A stretch of 64,000 bases of DNA from Kribbella jiaozuonensis (GCF_005233875.1 NZ_SZPZ01000007.1:513018-577017), one strand, 5' to 3'; shown: positions 26,454-35,417, counted from the stretch's first letter. Translations and numbers: made by a program. The notes: generated by a model from the sequence alone, not told the origin.

Positions 26454-27223
26454 TGGGTCGCTCCCCTCGACTCGGCCGGCAGTCCGAGTTCACCGGACCG
26501 GCCACTGGTGATCAGCTCGACGACCTGGGTCTGGGTCACGTCCTTGCGTCGTACCTGGGTGGCCATCCGGCCCAGGAACAGGACGGCGATCGAGTCGGCG
26601 ACCTGCATGACGTCGTTCATGTTGTGCGAGACCAGTACGACGGCGACGCCGCGATCGGCCAACCGGCGTACCAGGTCCAGCACCTGCTCGGTCTGGGCGA
26701 CGCCGAGTGCCGCGGTCGGCTCGTCGAGGATGACGATCTTCGAACTCCACAGCACCGACTTCGCGATCGCCACCGTCTGCCGCTGGCCACCCGATAGGCT
26801 CGCGACCCGTTGGCGGACCGACCGAACCGTCCGGACCCCCAACGAGGCAAGGGTTTGCGAGGCGAGCTTCTCCATCGTGTTCTCGTCGAGCGTACGCAGC
26901 CGGCCGACGCGTTCGCGGCCGAGGAACATGTTGCCGACGACATCGAGATTGTCCGCCAGGGCCAGGTCCTGGTGGACGATCTCGATGCCGAGCCGCGCCG
27001 CGTCCCGCGGTTCGTGCAGCTGCTGCGGCTCACCGTCCACCAGGATCTCGCCGGCGTCGATGCGGTGGATACCGCCGATGCATTTGACCAGTGTCGACTT
27101 GCCCGCTCCGTTGTCGCCGACCAGGGCGGTCACGTCGCCGGCCTCGGCGCTGAAGTCGACTTCCGACAGCGCCACGACCGGACCGAACGACTTGCCGACG
27201 CCTCGCAGTTCGAGTGTTTTCAC
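26450..27223 (-). CDS. CUT2-type sugar ABC transporter ATP-binding protein
   Basis: 257 residues and a single nucleotide-binding domain: Walker A GDNGAGKSTLVK (about 35), signature SLSGGQRQTVAIAKS, Walker B IVILDEPTAAL. Start is GTG 27223 (MKTLELRGVGKSFG), overlapping the binding-protein stop; the upstream candidate at 27277 lies inside that gene. Many CUT2 systems such as RbsA and XylG carry two fused ATPase domains; this one resembles the single-domain FrcA form and would work as a homodimer. Confidence 0.9.
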   Translation of the reverse strand: MKTLELRGVGKSFGPVVALSEVDFSAEAGDVTALVGDNGAGKSTLVKCIGGIHRIDAGEILVDGEPQQLHEPRDAARLGIEIVHQDLALADNLDVVGNMFLGRERVGRLRTLDENTMEKLASQTLASLGVRTVRSVRQRVASLSGGQRQTVAIAKSVLWSSKIVILDEPTAALGVAQTEQVLDLVRRLADRGVAVVLVSHNMNDVMQVADSIAVLFLGRMATQVRRKDVTQTQVVELITSGRSGELGLPAESRGATQ

Positions 27224-28320
27224 GGGGTGTGGATGCCGTTCTCGTTGCAGAGCTTCACGAGCGCGGGAGTCGGGCACACCGACGCCGCCGTCTCGTAGCC
27301 GTCCGTCACCGGCAGCGCCACGTTCTTCTTGGTGATCACCGTCGGATCGGCCAGGTACGACGGGACCTCGCGCCCGCTGGTCGGGTCCTTGATCGTGGCC
27401 GGGGCGGTCGGCTTCTGGCCGGACAGGATCTGGCCCGCGAGCTTGATCGCGACATCGGCCTCACCGGCGACCGGCTTGTAGATCGTGAAGCACTGAGTGC
27501 CGGCCATCACGTTGTCCAGACCGCCTGCAGTGGCGTCCTGTCCGGAGACCGCGACCTTGCCGGCCAGACCCTGCGACTTCAGCACGTTGATGACGGACTG
27601 CGCCATGGTGTCGTTGGCAACCATCACCGCGTTCAGGGTCGGGTTCTTGCCGAGCATCGTGGTGAACACGGTCTGCGCGGTCGCCGGGTCCCAGTTGCCG
27701 GTCTGCTCGCCGAGCTTCTTCCAGCCGGCCTGCTTCGACAGTACGGAGTTGTAGCCCTGGGCAAACAACGTCGCGTTGTTGTCGGTCGGCGCGCCGTCGA
27801 TGTCGACGTACCCGACGGCAGCCTTACCCGCGACCTGCGGGCACGCGGTCAGCGCCGTACCTTGGTCCTCGCCGACCTTCACGTTGTCGTACGACACGTA
27901 GTACTCCGCCGTACCGCCGGTGGTCAGGCGGTCGTAGTCGATCGCCACCACGTTGTGCTGCTTGGCCAGCGACTCGATCGCCTTGCCGGAGCCGGAGTCG
28001 AGGTTCGTCACCAGCAGGACGCCGACGCCCTGGTTGATCAGCGCCTGGGCCTGGGACTCCATCGTCGTCGCGCTGTTGTTCGCGTTGTCGATGTAGCAGG
28101 TGAGCTTGTTCGCCGTACATTGCTTGCGCAGCTCGTTCGGATCGGCCGAGACCCAGCGGGGCGAGGACGCCGTGTCGGGAAGCAGTACACCGACCTTCGT
28201 GTTCGGCGGCGGCGTGGTGCTGCTCCCGGACGAATTGTTGTTGTTATTGCCACAGGCAACCAGACCCGCCATCAGTGTCAGGGTGAGTCCGGTCAGCGCG
28301 ACAGCTCTTGGTGTTCGCAT
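27220..28320 (-). CDS. Sugar ABC transporter substrate-binding lipoprotein (CUT2 type)
   Basis: 366 residues. The signal peptide MRTPRAVALTGLTLTLMAGL ends in lipobox LVAC followed by an Asn/Ser linker. The mature protein has the periplasmic-binding fold of XylF-like proteins (KVGVLLPDTASSPRW, DYDRLTTGGTAEYYVSYDN, AVMVANDTMAQ). It captures the sugar and delivers it to the permease. The ATG at 28320 follows GAAGGA. First gene of a three-gene operon; divergent from the APC permease across 176 bp. Confidence 0.9.
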   Translation of the reverse strand: MRTPRAVALTGLTLTLMAGLVACGNNNNNSSGSSTTPPPNTKVGVLLPDTASSPRWVSADPNELRKQCTANKLTCYIDNANNSATTMESQAQALINQGVGVLLVTNLDSGSGKAIESLAKQHNVVAIDYDRLTTGGTAEYYVSYDNVKVGEDQGTALTACPQVAGKAAVGYVDIDGAPTDNNATLFAQGYNSVLSKQAGWKKLGEQTGNWDPATAQTVFTTMLGKNPTLNAVMVANDTMAQSVINVLKSQGLAGKVAVSGQDATAGGLDNVMAGTQCFTIYKPVAGEADVAIKLAGQILSGQKPTAPATIKDPTSGREVPSYLADPTVITKKNVALPVTDGYETAASVCPTPALVKLCNENGIHTP

Positions 28321-28496
28321 GGTGCGTCCTTCGTGATCGCCGCAGGGTTCTCTCCTGCCCAGCATGCGATCGCCGCCGCGTCCCGTCGTCGCAGCAGGCA
28401 CCCAACTCCGTTGCCGGTCAGTGGGTAGCTGGGGTACCGGCTGGCAGGGGTCCGGGACGGCGGACAGCTTCACTGCACCACCGGACGGCGCGGGCC

Positions 28497-30155
28497 ATGG
28501 TACTGAGTATGGCCACATCTGCAGCAGTACCCTCCGCTCGGCAGAGCCGGCCGGGCCTGAAGCGTGACATCGGCTTCGTCGGTCTGATCTGGGCGTCCGA
28601 GGGATCGATCATCGGCTCCGGCTGGTTGTTCGGCGCGCAAGGCGCCCTGTCCACCGCCGGCCCCGCGGCGATCATCTCCTGGGTGATCGGCGGTACGGCG
28701 ATCCTGATCCTGGCGCTCGTGCACGCGGAGCTCGGCGGCATGTACCCGGTCTCCGGCGGTACGGCGCGCTTCCCGCACTACGCGTTCGGCGGCGCGGCCG
28801 GAGCGTCGTTCGGCTGGTTCTCCTGGTTGCAGGCGGCAACCGTCGCGCCGATCGAGGTGCTGGCGATGATCACCTACGGCCAGCACTACTCGTTCGCCAG
28901 CGGCTGGCTGAAGACCAAGAACGGCCAGCACATCCTGACCGCGTCCGGGATCGTGGTCGCGGTGTTGCTGATGGCCGCGGTCACCGCGATCAACTTCCTC
29001 AGCATCCGGCTGCTCGCGCGGACCAACAGCGTGGCGACGTGGTGGAAGGTCGGCATCCCGCTGCTGACGATCTTCGCGCTGGCCGTGGTCCAGTTCCACG
29101 GCAGCAACTTCACCGCCGCGGACGGTTTCAACCCGTACGGCGCCAAGGGCATCCTGTCCGCGGTGTCGACCAGCGGCATCATCTTCGCGCTGCTCGGCTT
29201 CGAACAGGCCGACCAGCTGGCCGGCGAGAGCAGCAACCCGCGGCGCGACATCCCCCGCGCGGTGATCGGGTCGATCGTGATCGGTGCGGTCATCTACATC
29301 CTGCTGCAGATCGTGTTCATCGCGGCACTGCCGAAGGACCAGATCCAGGGCATGTGGGCGCACGCGGCGTACACGACGATGACGGGGCCGTTCGCGCAGG
29401 TTGCGACGTTGCTGAGTATGGGGTGGTTGGCAACGATCCTGTACATCGACGCGGTGGTTTCGCCTGGTGGGACAGGGCTGATCTACATCACCGGGAGTTC
29501 GCGGGTGTCGTACGGGCTGAGCCGGAACGGGTACGTGCCGTCGGTGTTCGAGCGGACCAACAGGCGCGGCGTACCGTGGGTCGGGCTGATCACCGCGTTC
29601 ATCATCGGGTGCATCTGCTTCCTGCCGTTCCCGAGCTGGCGTTCACTGGTCGGGTTGATCACGAGCGCGAGCGTGCTGATGTACGCCGGTGCGCCGTTGT
29701 CGCTCGGGGTGTTCCGGCGCCGGCTGCCGACCGCGCATCGGCCATACCGGTTGCCTGGGGCAACGTGGTTGTCGCCGTTGGCGTTCGTGGTCGCGAACCT
29801 GCTGATCCTGTGGTCCGGGTGGATGACGGACTGGAAGCTCGGCGTGGCGATCCTGCTCGGGTACGTGATCCTGATCGCCAACCGGGTCTTCAAGCTCAAC
29901 CCGATCATGCCGCAGCTGGATCTCCGCGCGGCGCAGTGGTTGCCGGCGTACCTGGTCGGGATGGGGCTGATCGTGTATCTGAGCGACTTCGGCCCGTTGA
30001 AGCACCCGTGGTTCCCGCTGTGGTGGGACATGTTGGTGACGGCGGTCTTCAGTCTGGTGATCTACTTCTGGGCGCTCGCGGTCGCGTTGCCGGCCGAGCA
30101 GATCCAGCGCATGGTCGACCAGGTCGTGCTGCCCGAGGAAGCCAACCTGGGCTAG
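28497..30155 (+). CDS. APC-family amino acid permease
   Basis: 552 residues with about twelve to thirteen predicted membrane helices. The first helix reads GLIWASEGSIIGSGWLFG and the next pair carries SWVIGGTAILILALVHAELG, as in APC transporters; GFEQADQLAGESSNPRRDIPRA is the usual loop. The substrate is unknown. ATG 28497 and ATG 28509 are both possible, with little to choose between their ribosome-binding sites. The stop overlaps that of the convergent ABM-like gene (CTAG). Confidence 0.88.
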   Translation: MVLSMATSAAVPSARQSRPGLKRDIGFVGLIWASEGSIIGSGWLFGAQGALSTAGPAAIISWVIGGTAILILALVHAELGGMYPVSGGTARFPHYAFGGAAGASFGWFSWLQAATVAPIEVLAMITYGQHYSFASGWLKTKNGQHILTASGIVVAVLLMAAVTAINFLSIRLLARTNSVATWWKVGIPLLTIFALAVVQFHGSNFTAADGFNPYGAKGILSAVSTSGIIFALLGFEQADQLAGESSNPRRDIPRAVIGSIVIGAVIYILLQIVFIAALPKDQIQGMWAHAAYTTMTGPFAQVATLLSMGWLATILYIDAVVSPGGTGLIYITGSSRVSYGLSRNGYVPSVFERTNRRGVPWVGLITAFIIGCICFLPFPSWRSLVGLITSASVLMYAGAPLSLGVFRRRLPTAHRPYRLPGATWLSPLAFVVANLLILWSGWMTDWKLGVAILLGYVILIANRVFKLNPIMPQLDLRAAQWLPAYLVGMGLIVYLSDFGPLKHPWFPLWWDMLVTAVFSLVIYFWALAVALPAEQIQRMVDQVVLPEEANLG

Positions 30156-30487
30156 TGGGTCGCCGCCGGCTGGTCCGAGGGGTCGTGGCGTTCGCCGTCG
30201 CGGGCGGTCCAGCCGGTGGTGTCGGACTCGGCGCCGACCTCGGAGACGTGCCAGACGACACTGCGAATGCCGGGGCGGTCGACCGCGCCCTGGTCGAGCA
30301 TCGCTTGGTGGTAGCTGCGCGCGCTCGTCTCGTCCTCGTACACCTGGATCATGTGCCCGTCCTGCGTCCAGGTCCCGTGGACGAAGCCGGGCAACGCGAT
30401 CTTGCTTGCCGCCATCAACGGGACCTGGTCACGCAGCCCGTCGATCAGCTCCGGATCGATGTCCCACACCCCGATGACTGCCCACAT
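30152..30487 (-). CDS. Small ABM-like (dimeric alpha/beta barrel) protein
   Basis: 111 residues. The order of short strands and helices (MWAVIGVWDIDPEL, GFVHGTWTQDGHMIQVYED, SARSYHQAML) is that of antibiotic-biosynthesis-monooxygenase-like or EthD-like domains; no cofactor motif is visible. The C-terminal 30 residues are polar. ATG 30487 has GGGGAGG upstream. A short hairpin (CTGGTC/GACCAG) lies between rluB and this gene. Function unknown. Confidence 0.65.
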   Translation of the reverse strand: MWAVIGVWDIDPELIDGLRDQVPLMAASKIALPGFVHGTWTQDGHMIQVYEDETSARSYHQAMLDQGAVDRPGIRSVVWHVSEVGAESDTTGWTARDGERHDPSDQPAATH

Positions 30488-30519
30488 GACGTCCTCCCCT
30501 GGTCGGGACCAGTCTGGGG

Positions 30520-31254
30520 CTAGAGGTCGACGAGGTCGAGGAGTTGGCCTAGTTCTTTCTGGTTGAGGTCGCGGAGTTCGCCGGTGTGGAGGTTGCCGCG
30601 GCGGACCGGGCCGATCGCGGTACGCGTGAGGCGCTTGACCGGGTGGCCGACCGCGTCGAACATGCGGCGGACGATGCGGTTGCGGCCCTCGTGCAGGCTC
30701 ATCTCGACGAGGGTGCGGCCGGGGACGGTCGAGACGATCTTCACCGTGTCCGCGCGGGCCGGGCCGTCGTCGAGCTCGATGCCGTCGAGGAGGGTTCGCA
30801 GTACGCCGGGTTTGACGTTGCCGTCGACCTCGGCGACGTACGTCTTGGAGACTTCGTACGACGGGTGCGCGAGACGGTGGGCGAACTCGCCGTGGTTGGT
30901 GAGGAGCAGAAGCCCTTCGGTGTCGGTGTCGAGCCGACCGATGTGGAAGAGGCGCTCGGGGCGGTCCTGCACGTAGTCGGTGATGCAGGGGCGGCCTTGC
31001 GGGTCGGACATGGTGCTCACGACGCCGCGCGGCTTGTTGAAGACGAGGTAGACGTTCGCACTCACCGGCGGGATCCGCTCGCCGTCGACCCGGATGACCG
31101 CAGTCTCAGGATCCACCCGAACCCCGAACTCCGTCACCACCCTGCCGTCAACCTCAACCCGCCCCTCCTCGATCAGCAACTCAGCATTCCGCCGAGAAGC
31201 CACCCCCGCCCGAGCCAAAACCTTCTGCAACCGAACCCCACCCTCATCCCCCAT
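30520..31254 (-). CDS. rluB: Ribosomal large-subunit pseudouridine synthase RluB-type
   Basis: 244 residues. An N-terminal S4 RNA-binding domain (VRLQKVLARAGVASRRNAEL) precedes the RsuA-family catalytic domain with the active Asp in GRLDTDTEGLLLLTN. It should isomerise a uridine of helix 89 of 23S rRNA. ATG 31254 is chosen (GAGGGTG upstream); ATG-type start at 31269 would overlap scpB further. The gene overlaps the scpB end, as in other actinobacteria. Confidence 0.92.
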   Translation of the reverse strand: MGDEGGVRLQKVLARAGVASRRNAELLIEEGRVEVDGRVVTEFGVRVDPETAVIRVDGERIPPVSANVYLVFNKPRGVVSTMSDPQGRPCITDYVQDRPERLFHIGRLDTDTEGLLLLTNHGEFAHRLAHPSYEVSKTYVAEVDGNVKPGVLRTLLDGIELDDGPARADTVKIVSTVPGRTLVEMSLHEGRNRIVRRMFDAVGHPVKRLTRTAIGPVRRGNLHTGELRDLNQKELGQLLDLVDL

Positions 31255-32881
31255 CCCGCACACCCTCACCCTGCGTCAAAACACCCAAGTCGCCTTCCAC
31301 ATCCACGTCGTACGCCGAGCCCTCCGCAGCCGGCTCGGCATCGCCGGCAGACTCCACGCCCGCCTCCTCGACGCCCTCCGCCTCTGCGATGTCCTCCGCC
31401 TGCTCAGCGTTCTCCGTCGAGTCGACGTACTCCGCCTGCTCGAACTCCGCACCAGCCGTCGGTGCGTCATCCACCTCGGCGCCAGCCTCCTGCGCGTCGT
31501 CGCCGCTCGCGTCGTGCATGCCGACCGTGTCCTGCGCCAGCTCGGGGTACTCGGCCTGGGCGTCCGTCGCGTGCTGCGCCGGCTCGGCGTACTCCGGCTC
31601 CGCCGCGTGGTCGGCGTACTCCGGCTCCGCGTGCTCGGCGTCGTCCGCCGGTTGCGTCAGGGCGGTTTGTTCCGACTCGTCGGGCTCGGGGGTTTCTGTG
31701 GAGTCGGCGTCCTGGGGAGAGTCTTCGGCTGTTGTGGAGGTGGCTTCGTCTGGTGAGGGGGCGGGTGGGAGGGATTGGGCGGCTAGTTCGTCCTCTATGT
31801 CGTCCATGTCGGGGAGGTACGGGGCTAGCTCGGGGAGATCGTCGAGGGACTGCATGCCCATGCGTTCCAAGAAGTACGTCGTGGTGCGGTACAGCGTGGC
31901 CTGGGACTCCGTGTCGGCGCCTGCCTCCTCGACCAGCCCGCGGGCGACCAGCGTGCGCATGACGCCGTCGACGTTCACCCCGCGGATGGCGGACACGCGC
32001 GCCCGGCTGACCGGTTGCTTGTACGCGACCACAGACAAGGTCTCCAGCGCCGCCTGCGTGAGCCTCGCCTGCTGGCCGTCGAGGACGAAGCGTTCGACGT
32101 ACGGCGCTGCCTCGGCGCGGGTGTAGTACCGCCAGCCCCCGCCCACCTCACGCAGGTCGAACCCGCGCCCCTGCTCGGTGTACTCCTCCGCCAGCGTCCC
32201 CAGCGCATTCGCAACATCCGTGGTGGGCCGCCCGACAGCCCGCGCCAACGTGAGCACCGGCAACGGCTCGTCTGTCACCATCAGGATCGCCTCGATCGCC
32301 CGCCGCATGGTGTCGTCATCAACAACAACCTCATCCCCCACCGGCACCTCAGTCTGCCCCGGCGGCAAATGCTCCTCATCCACCAGCACGCCGCCGGCCG
32401 ACCCCTCCGCGTCAGCCGCCTCCTCCGCGGAGCTCTCCGCGTCGGCCGCATGCTCCTCGGCACCGACCTGCTCGTCCTCGGCAGCCTGCTCGTCCGCCTG
32501 CGCGGAGCCTGCTGCCTCAGCCGCGTGCTCCGTCACGCCCTCGGCACCGACCTGCTCCTCCGCAGTTACCTGCTCGTCGGAGGCATCATCCGCGTCGACC
32601 TGCTCGCCCACCGAGCCGTCTGCGTCCGTCTGCACGTCTGCCGCCTTCTGCGCGGAAGCGTCAGCAGCAACTTGCCCGTCTGCGGCGCCGTCCCCGTCGA
32701 GGTGTTCACCCGCGGCATCCTCCGCGTCGACCTGCTCGCCTGCGGTGTCCGGCTCGTCCGCGGCGTCGTCTACGACGGACGAGTGCTCCGGCGCGGTTTC
32801 TTCCTGCGCGTCGGGAACGGCCGTCACGGCCTGCTCCTCAACATGTACGGAGGACTCGGGGGTGTTGGTTTGGTCGGTCAC
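31244..32881 (-). CDS. scpB: Condensin subunit ScpB with long acidic tails
   Basis: 545 residues, more than twice the usual length. The conserved ScpB core, two winged helices, occupies about 186-365 (MRRAIEAILMVTDEPLPVL, GGWRYYTRAEAAPYVERFVL, LETLSVVAYKQPVSRARVSA). Before it are about 185 residues and after it about 180 residues rich in Glu, Asp, Ala, Val and Gln with little order predicted. ScpB works with ScpA and SMC in chromosome compaction. GTG 32881 overlaps the scpA stop (GTGA). The tails are unusual; a frameshift origin is unlikely because the reading frame keeps normal codon bias. Confidence 0.9.
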   Translation of the reverse strand: MTDQTNTPESSVHVEEQAVTAVPDAQEETAPEHSSVVDDAADEPDTAGEQVDAEDAAGEHLDGDGAADGQVAADASAQKAADVQTDADGSVGEQVDADDASDEQVTAEEQVGAEGVTEHAAEAAGSAQADEQAAEDEQVGAEEHAADAESSAEEAADAEGSAGGVLVDEEHLPPGQTEVPVGDEVVVDDDTMRRAIEAILMVTDEPLPVLTLARAVGRPTTDVANALGTLAEEYTEQGRGFDLREVGGGWRYYTRAEAAPYVERFVLDGQQARLTQAALETLSVVAYKQPVSRARVSAIRGVNVDGVMRTLVARGLVEEAGADTESQATLYRTTTYFLERMGMQSLDDLPELAPYLPDMDDIEDELAAQSLPPAPSPDEATSTTAEDSPQDADSTETPEPDESEQTALTQPADDAEHAEPEYADHAAEPEYAEPAQHATDAQAEYPELAQDTVGMHDASGDDAQEAGAEVDDAPTAGAEFEQAEYVDSTENAEQAEDIAEAEGVEEAGVESAGDAEPAAEGSAYDVDVEGDLGVLTQGEGVRDGG

Positions 32882-33858
32882 TGGTTTGCCGTCTCGTCGG
32901 ATGCGGGGGGCGGGGGGATGTCGGATTCGTCGGTCAGGCTCTCGCCGGGTTCCAGGAAGTCGGTGTCCTCGGCAACTACCGGCGCCTCACCGGATTCGTC
33001 CACCGGTTTGGATTCCTCGTCGAACTCGTCGCTGACGTCGATCTCGCCCTCGTCCGTACCGGTCCACCGGATCGTCAGCTCCCCCAACGGCGTCACCTGG
33101 TCGAACGAAACCGCAGCCTCACGGAACAACTCCAACAACGCCAAGAACCGGCACACCGTCGTCACCGTGTCCGGCGAGTCCGACACCAGCGCCCGGAACG
33201 TCGTACTCCGTTGCCGCCGCAACCGATCCACGATCACGATCGCCTGCTCCCGCACCGTCACCGCCGGCGCATGCAGGTGCGCGAGCGAAACCCCTTCAGG
33301 TACGTCGTTCTTCGGCGCCATCGCCCGCGCCGCGAGCGCCGCCAACCCGGCCGGATCAAGCCCCAGCAACACCTCAGGCAGCAACTCAGCGAACCGCGGC
33401 TCCACCCCCACAGCCCGAGGGAACCGCCGCGACTCGGCCGCCATCCGCTCCTGCACCAGCGCCGCGATCTGCTTGAACGCCCGGTACTGCAGCAGCCGCG
33501 CGAACAACAGATCCCGCGCCTCGAGCAGCGCGAGGTCCTCGTCGTCCTCGACCTCGCCCTTCGGCAGCAACCGCGCCGCCTTCAGGTCGAGCAGCGTCGC
33601 CGCGATCAGCAGGAACTCCGACGTCTGGTCCAGATCCCACTCCGACCCCAGCGCCTTGATGTGCGCGATGAAGTCGTCCGTGATCACCGACAGCGCGATC
33701 TCGGTGATGTCGAGCTTGTGCTTCGAGATCAGCTGCAGCAGCAGGTCGAACGGGCCCTCGAAGTTCACCAGGTGAACACTGAACCCCTTGCCCTCAGCAA
33801 CGGCCGACGTGTCGTCGGCGCCGAGGTCCAGTGGTAACGAGTCCGAGGACACCGTCAC
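32878..33858 (-). CDS. scpA: Condensin subunit ScpA (kleisin)
   Basis: 326 residues. The N-terminal SMC-binding region is clear (FSVHLVNFEGPFDLLLQLIS, then DLKAARLLPKGE) and the C-terminal winged helix ends in an acidic stretch. ScpA bridges SMC heads and recruits ScpB. GTG 33858 overlaps the stop of the RHH gene and its own stop overlaps the scpB start, so parA-RHH-scpA-scpB should be translated together. Confidence 0.93.
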   Translation of the reverse strand: MTVSSDSLPLDLGADDTSAVAEGKGFSVHLVNFEGPFDLLLQLISKHKLDITEIALSVITDDFIAHIKALGSEWDLDQTSEFLLIAATLLDLKAARLLPKGEVEDDEDLALLEARDLLFARLLQYRAFKQIAALVQERMAAESRRFPRAVGVEPRFAELLPEVLLGLDPAGLAALAARAMAPKNDVPEGVSLAHLHAPAVTVREQAIVIVDRLRRQRSTTFRALVSDSPDTVTTVCRFLALLELFREAAVSFDQVTPLGELTIRWTGTDEGEIDVSDEFDEESKPVDESGEAPVVAEDTDFLEPGESLTDESDIPPPPASDETANQ

Positions 33859-34256
33859 TCCGGGCCCTTGAGCTCCGCGGCCCGGTCCGCGGCGCGGTCT
33901 TCGGACGCGCGCAGCCGCCGGACCAGCACCGAGTCCGGCCCGTGGTCGACGAAGTCGGCCAGCAGGACGTCGATCGCCTCGCGGACGATCCGGCCGCGGT
34001 CGGCCGTCAGGCCGTGCTCCGCGCGCAGCGCAAGTCTGGTCTGTTCCAAGCCGAGCAGCTCCTCCTCCGTCACGTACACGGTGATCTTCGTGTCGTGACG
34101 GATCCGACCACTCGACTTCCGGTCGTCGACGACCGTCGTACGGGACCGTACGGTGGACGGTCCGTCAGTGGTGGTGCGCTTCTCGGGTCTGGTCTGCTTC
34201 GGTGCCGCACCCCCGAAGAGTTCACTGGCACCTGGCAGGCTCACCCGGCGGGACAA
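33855..34256 (-). CDS. Small ribbon-helix-helix-like protein between parA and scpA
   Basis: 133 residues. After a disordered N-terminus (MSRRVSLPGASELFGG) comes a segment HDTKITVYVTEEELLGLEQTRLALR and TADRGRIVREAIDVLLADF, which fits a ribbon-helix-helix DNA-binding fold. Actinobacteria such as Streptomyces carry a similar small gene at this place. It may be a ParB-like partner or an autorepressor; neither role is shown. ATG 34256 overlaps the parA end by 16 bases. Confidence 0.75.
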   Translation of the reverse strand: MSRRVSLPGASELFGGAAPKQTRPEKRTTTDGPSTVRSRTTVVDDRKSSGRIRHDTKITVYVTEEELLGLEQTRLALRAEHGLTADRGRIVREAIDVLLADFVDHGPDSVLVRRLRASEDRAADRAAELKGPE

Positions 34257-35308
34257 CGCGCCAGCACCTCCTTGGCAAGGTCGCGGTACTGCGTAGCCGC
34301 TTGGGACGAGGGGGCGTACGTCGTGATCGGTTCGCCGACGACCGTGGTCTCGGGGAACTTGACGGTACGCCGGATGACGGTGTGGAAGACGCGTTCGTCG
34401 AAGGCCTGGACCACCCGGTCGAGGACCTCCCGGGCGTGCGTCGTACGCCCGTCGAACATGGTGCCGAGGATCCCGACGATCTCGAGCTTCGGGTTCAGCC
34501 GGTCCTGCACCTTGGCGATCGTGTCGGTCAGCATGGCCAGGCCGCGGAGCGCGAAGAACTCACACTCCAGCGGTACGACGATGCCGTTCGACGCGGTCAG
34601 CGCGTTCACCGTGAGCAGACCGAGCGACGGGGCGCAGTCGATCAGGATCACGTCGTAGTTCGGGATGATCGGGTCCAGCACCCGCTGCAGCGTGTACTCG
34701 CGGGCGACCTCCTGGACCAGCTGCACCTCGGCCGCGGACAGGTCGATGTTGGCCGGCAGCAGGTCGAGGTTCTCCACCCGGGTCGGCTGGATCACCTCGT
34801 CCGGCGTGATGTCGCGCTGCATCAGCAGGTTGTAGACCGACAGCTCGAGGTCGTGCGGCTGTACGCCGAGGCCGATCGAGGCGGACCCCTGCGGGTCGAA
34901 GTCGATCAGCAGCACCTTGCGACCGGTCTCGGCGATCGCCGCGCCGAGGTTGATCGTGGTCGTCGTCTTACCGACGCCGCCCTTCTGGTTGCACATCGCG
35001 ATCACCTGCGCCGGGCCGGTCTTGGCGGGTGGCTGCGGCACCGGCAGGTCCGGCAGCGGCCGGCCGGTCGGCCCGATCTTGTGACGCGGGCCGTTCGGGT
35101 CGTTCACGGGTGCAAGGTCCTCCGCGGTGAGCTTGGCCGTCGGCTTCGGCATCTCCGCATAGTTGTCGGGCAGCGCCCGGGGCGTCGTCACCGGGCGGGG
35201 TGGCGTGCTGAACGGCTGGGCCGGCTCCGGGGTCGGGTGGTGCCCCGGGATGCGGCCCGAAAGGTGGTCGGTCACGTGCTCGGTGCCCGGGAATGTCGAC
35301 TCGTTCAT
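34241..35308 (-). CDS. parA: ParA-family ATPase
   Basis: 355 residues. The deviant Walker A CNQKGGVGKTTTTINL is near residue 110, the second Walker motif LLIDFDPQGSASIGLG follows, and DVILIDCAPSLGLLTVNAL is the Walker B region. A poorly ordered 100-residue Pro-rich N-terminal extension precedes it. ATG 35308 has a poor ribosome-binding site. This is the ParA of the scpA-scpB-rluB locus (Rv1708-like), not the origin-proximal parAB pair; no parB or parS was seen. Confidence 0.9.
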   Translation of the reverse strand: MNESTFPGTEHVTDHLSGRIPGHHPTPEPAQPFSTPPRPVTTPRALPDNYAEMPKPTAKLTAEDLAPVNDPNGPRHKIGPTGRPLPDLPVPQPPAKTGPAQVIAMCNQKGGVGKTTTTINLGAAIAETGRKVLLIDFDPQGSASIGLGVQPHDLELSVYNLLMQRDITPDEVIQPTRVENLDLLPANIDLSAAEVQLVQEVAREYTLQRVLDPIIPNYDVILIDCAPSLGLLTVNALTASNGIVVPLECEFFALRGLAMLTDTIAKVQDRLNPKLEIVGILGTMFDGRTTHAREVLDRVVQAFDERVFHTVIRRTVKFPETTVVGEPITTYAPSSQAATQYRDLAKEVLARCPAG

Positions 35309-35348
35309 GACTCGTCAAACCTTTCAACCGATACGGGCGATCCCAGCG

Positions 35349-35377
35349 ACTGTAAGCGTGCATTCAAGCACTCTCAA
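35349..35377 (-). promoter_or_regulatory. Predicted promoter of the parA operon
   Basis: On the minus strand TTGAGA (35377-35372) and TACAGT (35354-35349) are separated by 17 bp, resembling -35 and -10 elements, about 40 bp upstream of the parA start. The match is moderate. Confidence 0.4.
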
Positions 35378-35405
35378 CCAGCCACTCCGCACCGGGGTGG
35401 GGCTG

Positions 35406-35417
35406 TTTGTCGACAAA
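35406..35417. promoter_or_regulatory. 12-bp perfect palindrome upstream of parA
   Basis: TTTGTCGACAAA lies about 30 bp upstream of the predicted -35 in the 195-bp gap between the ltrA-like gene and parA. It could bind the small RHH-like protein, but palindromes of this length also arise by chance. Confidence 0.35.
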
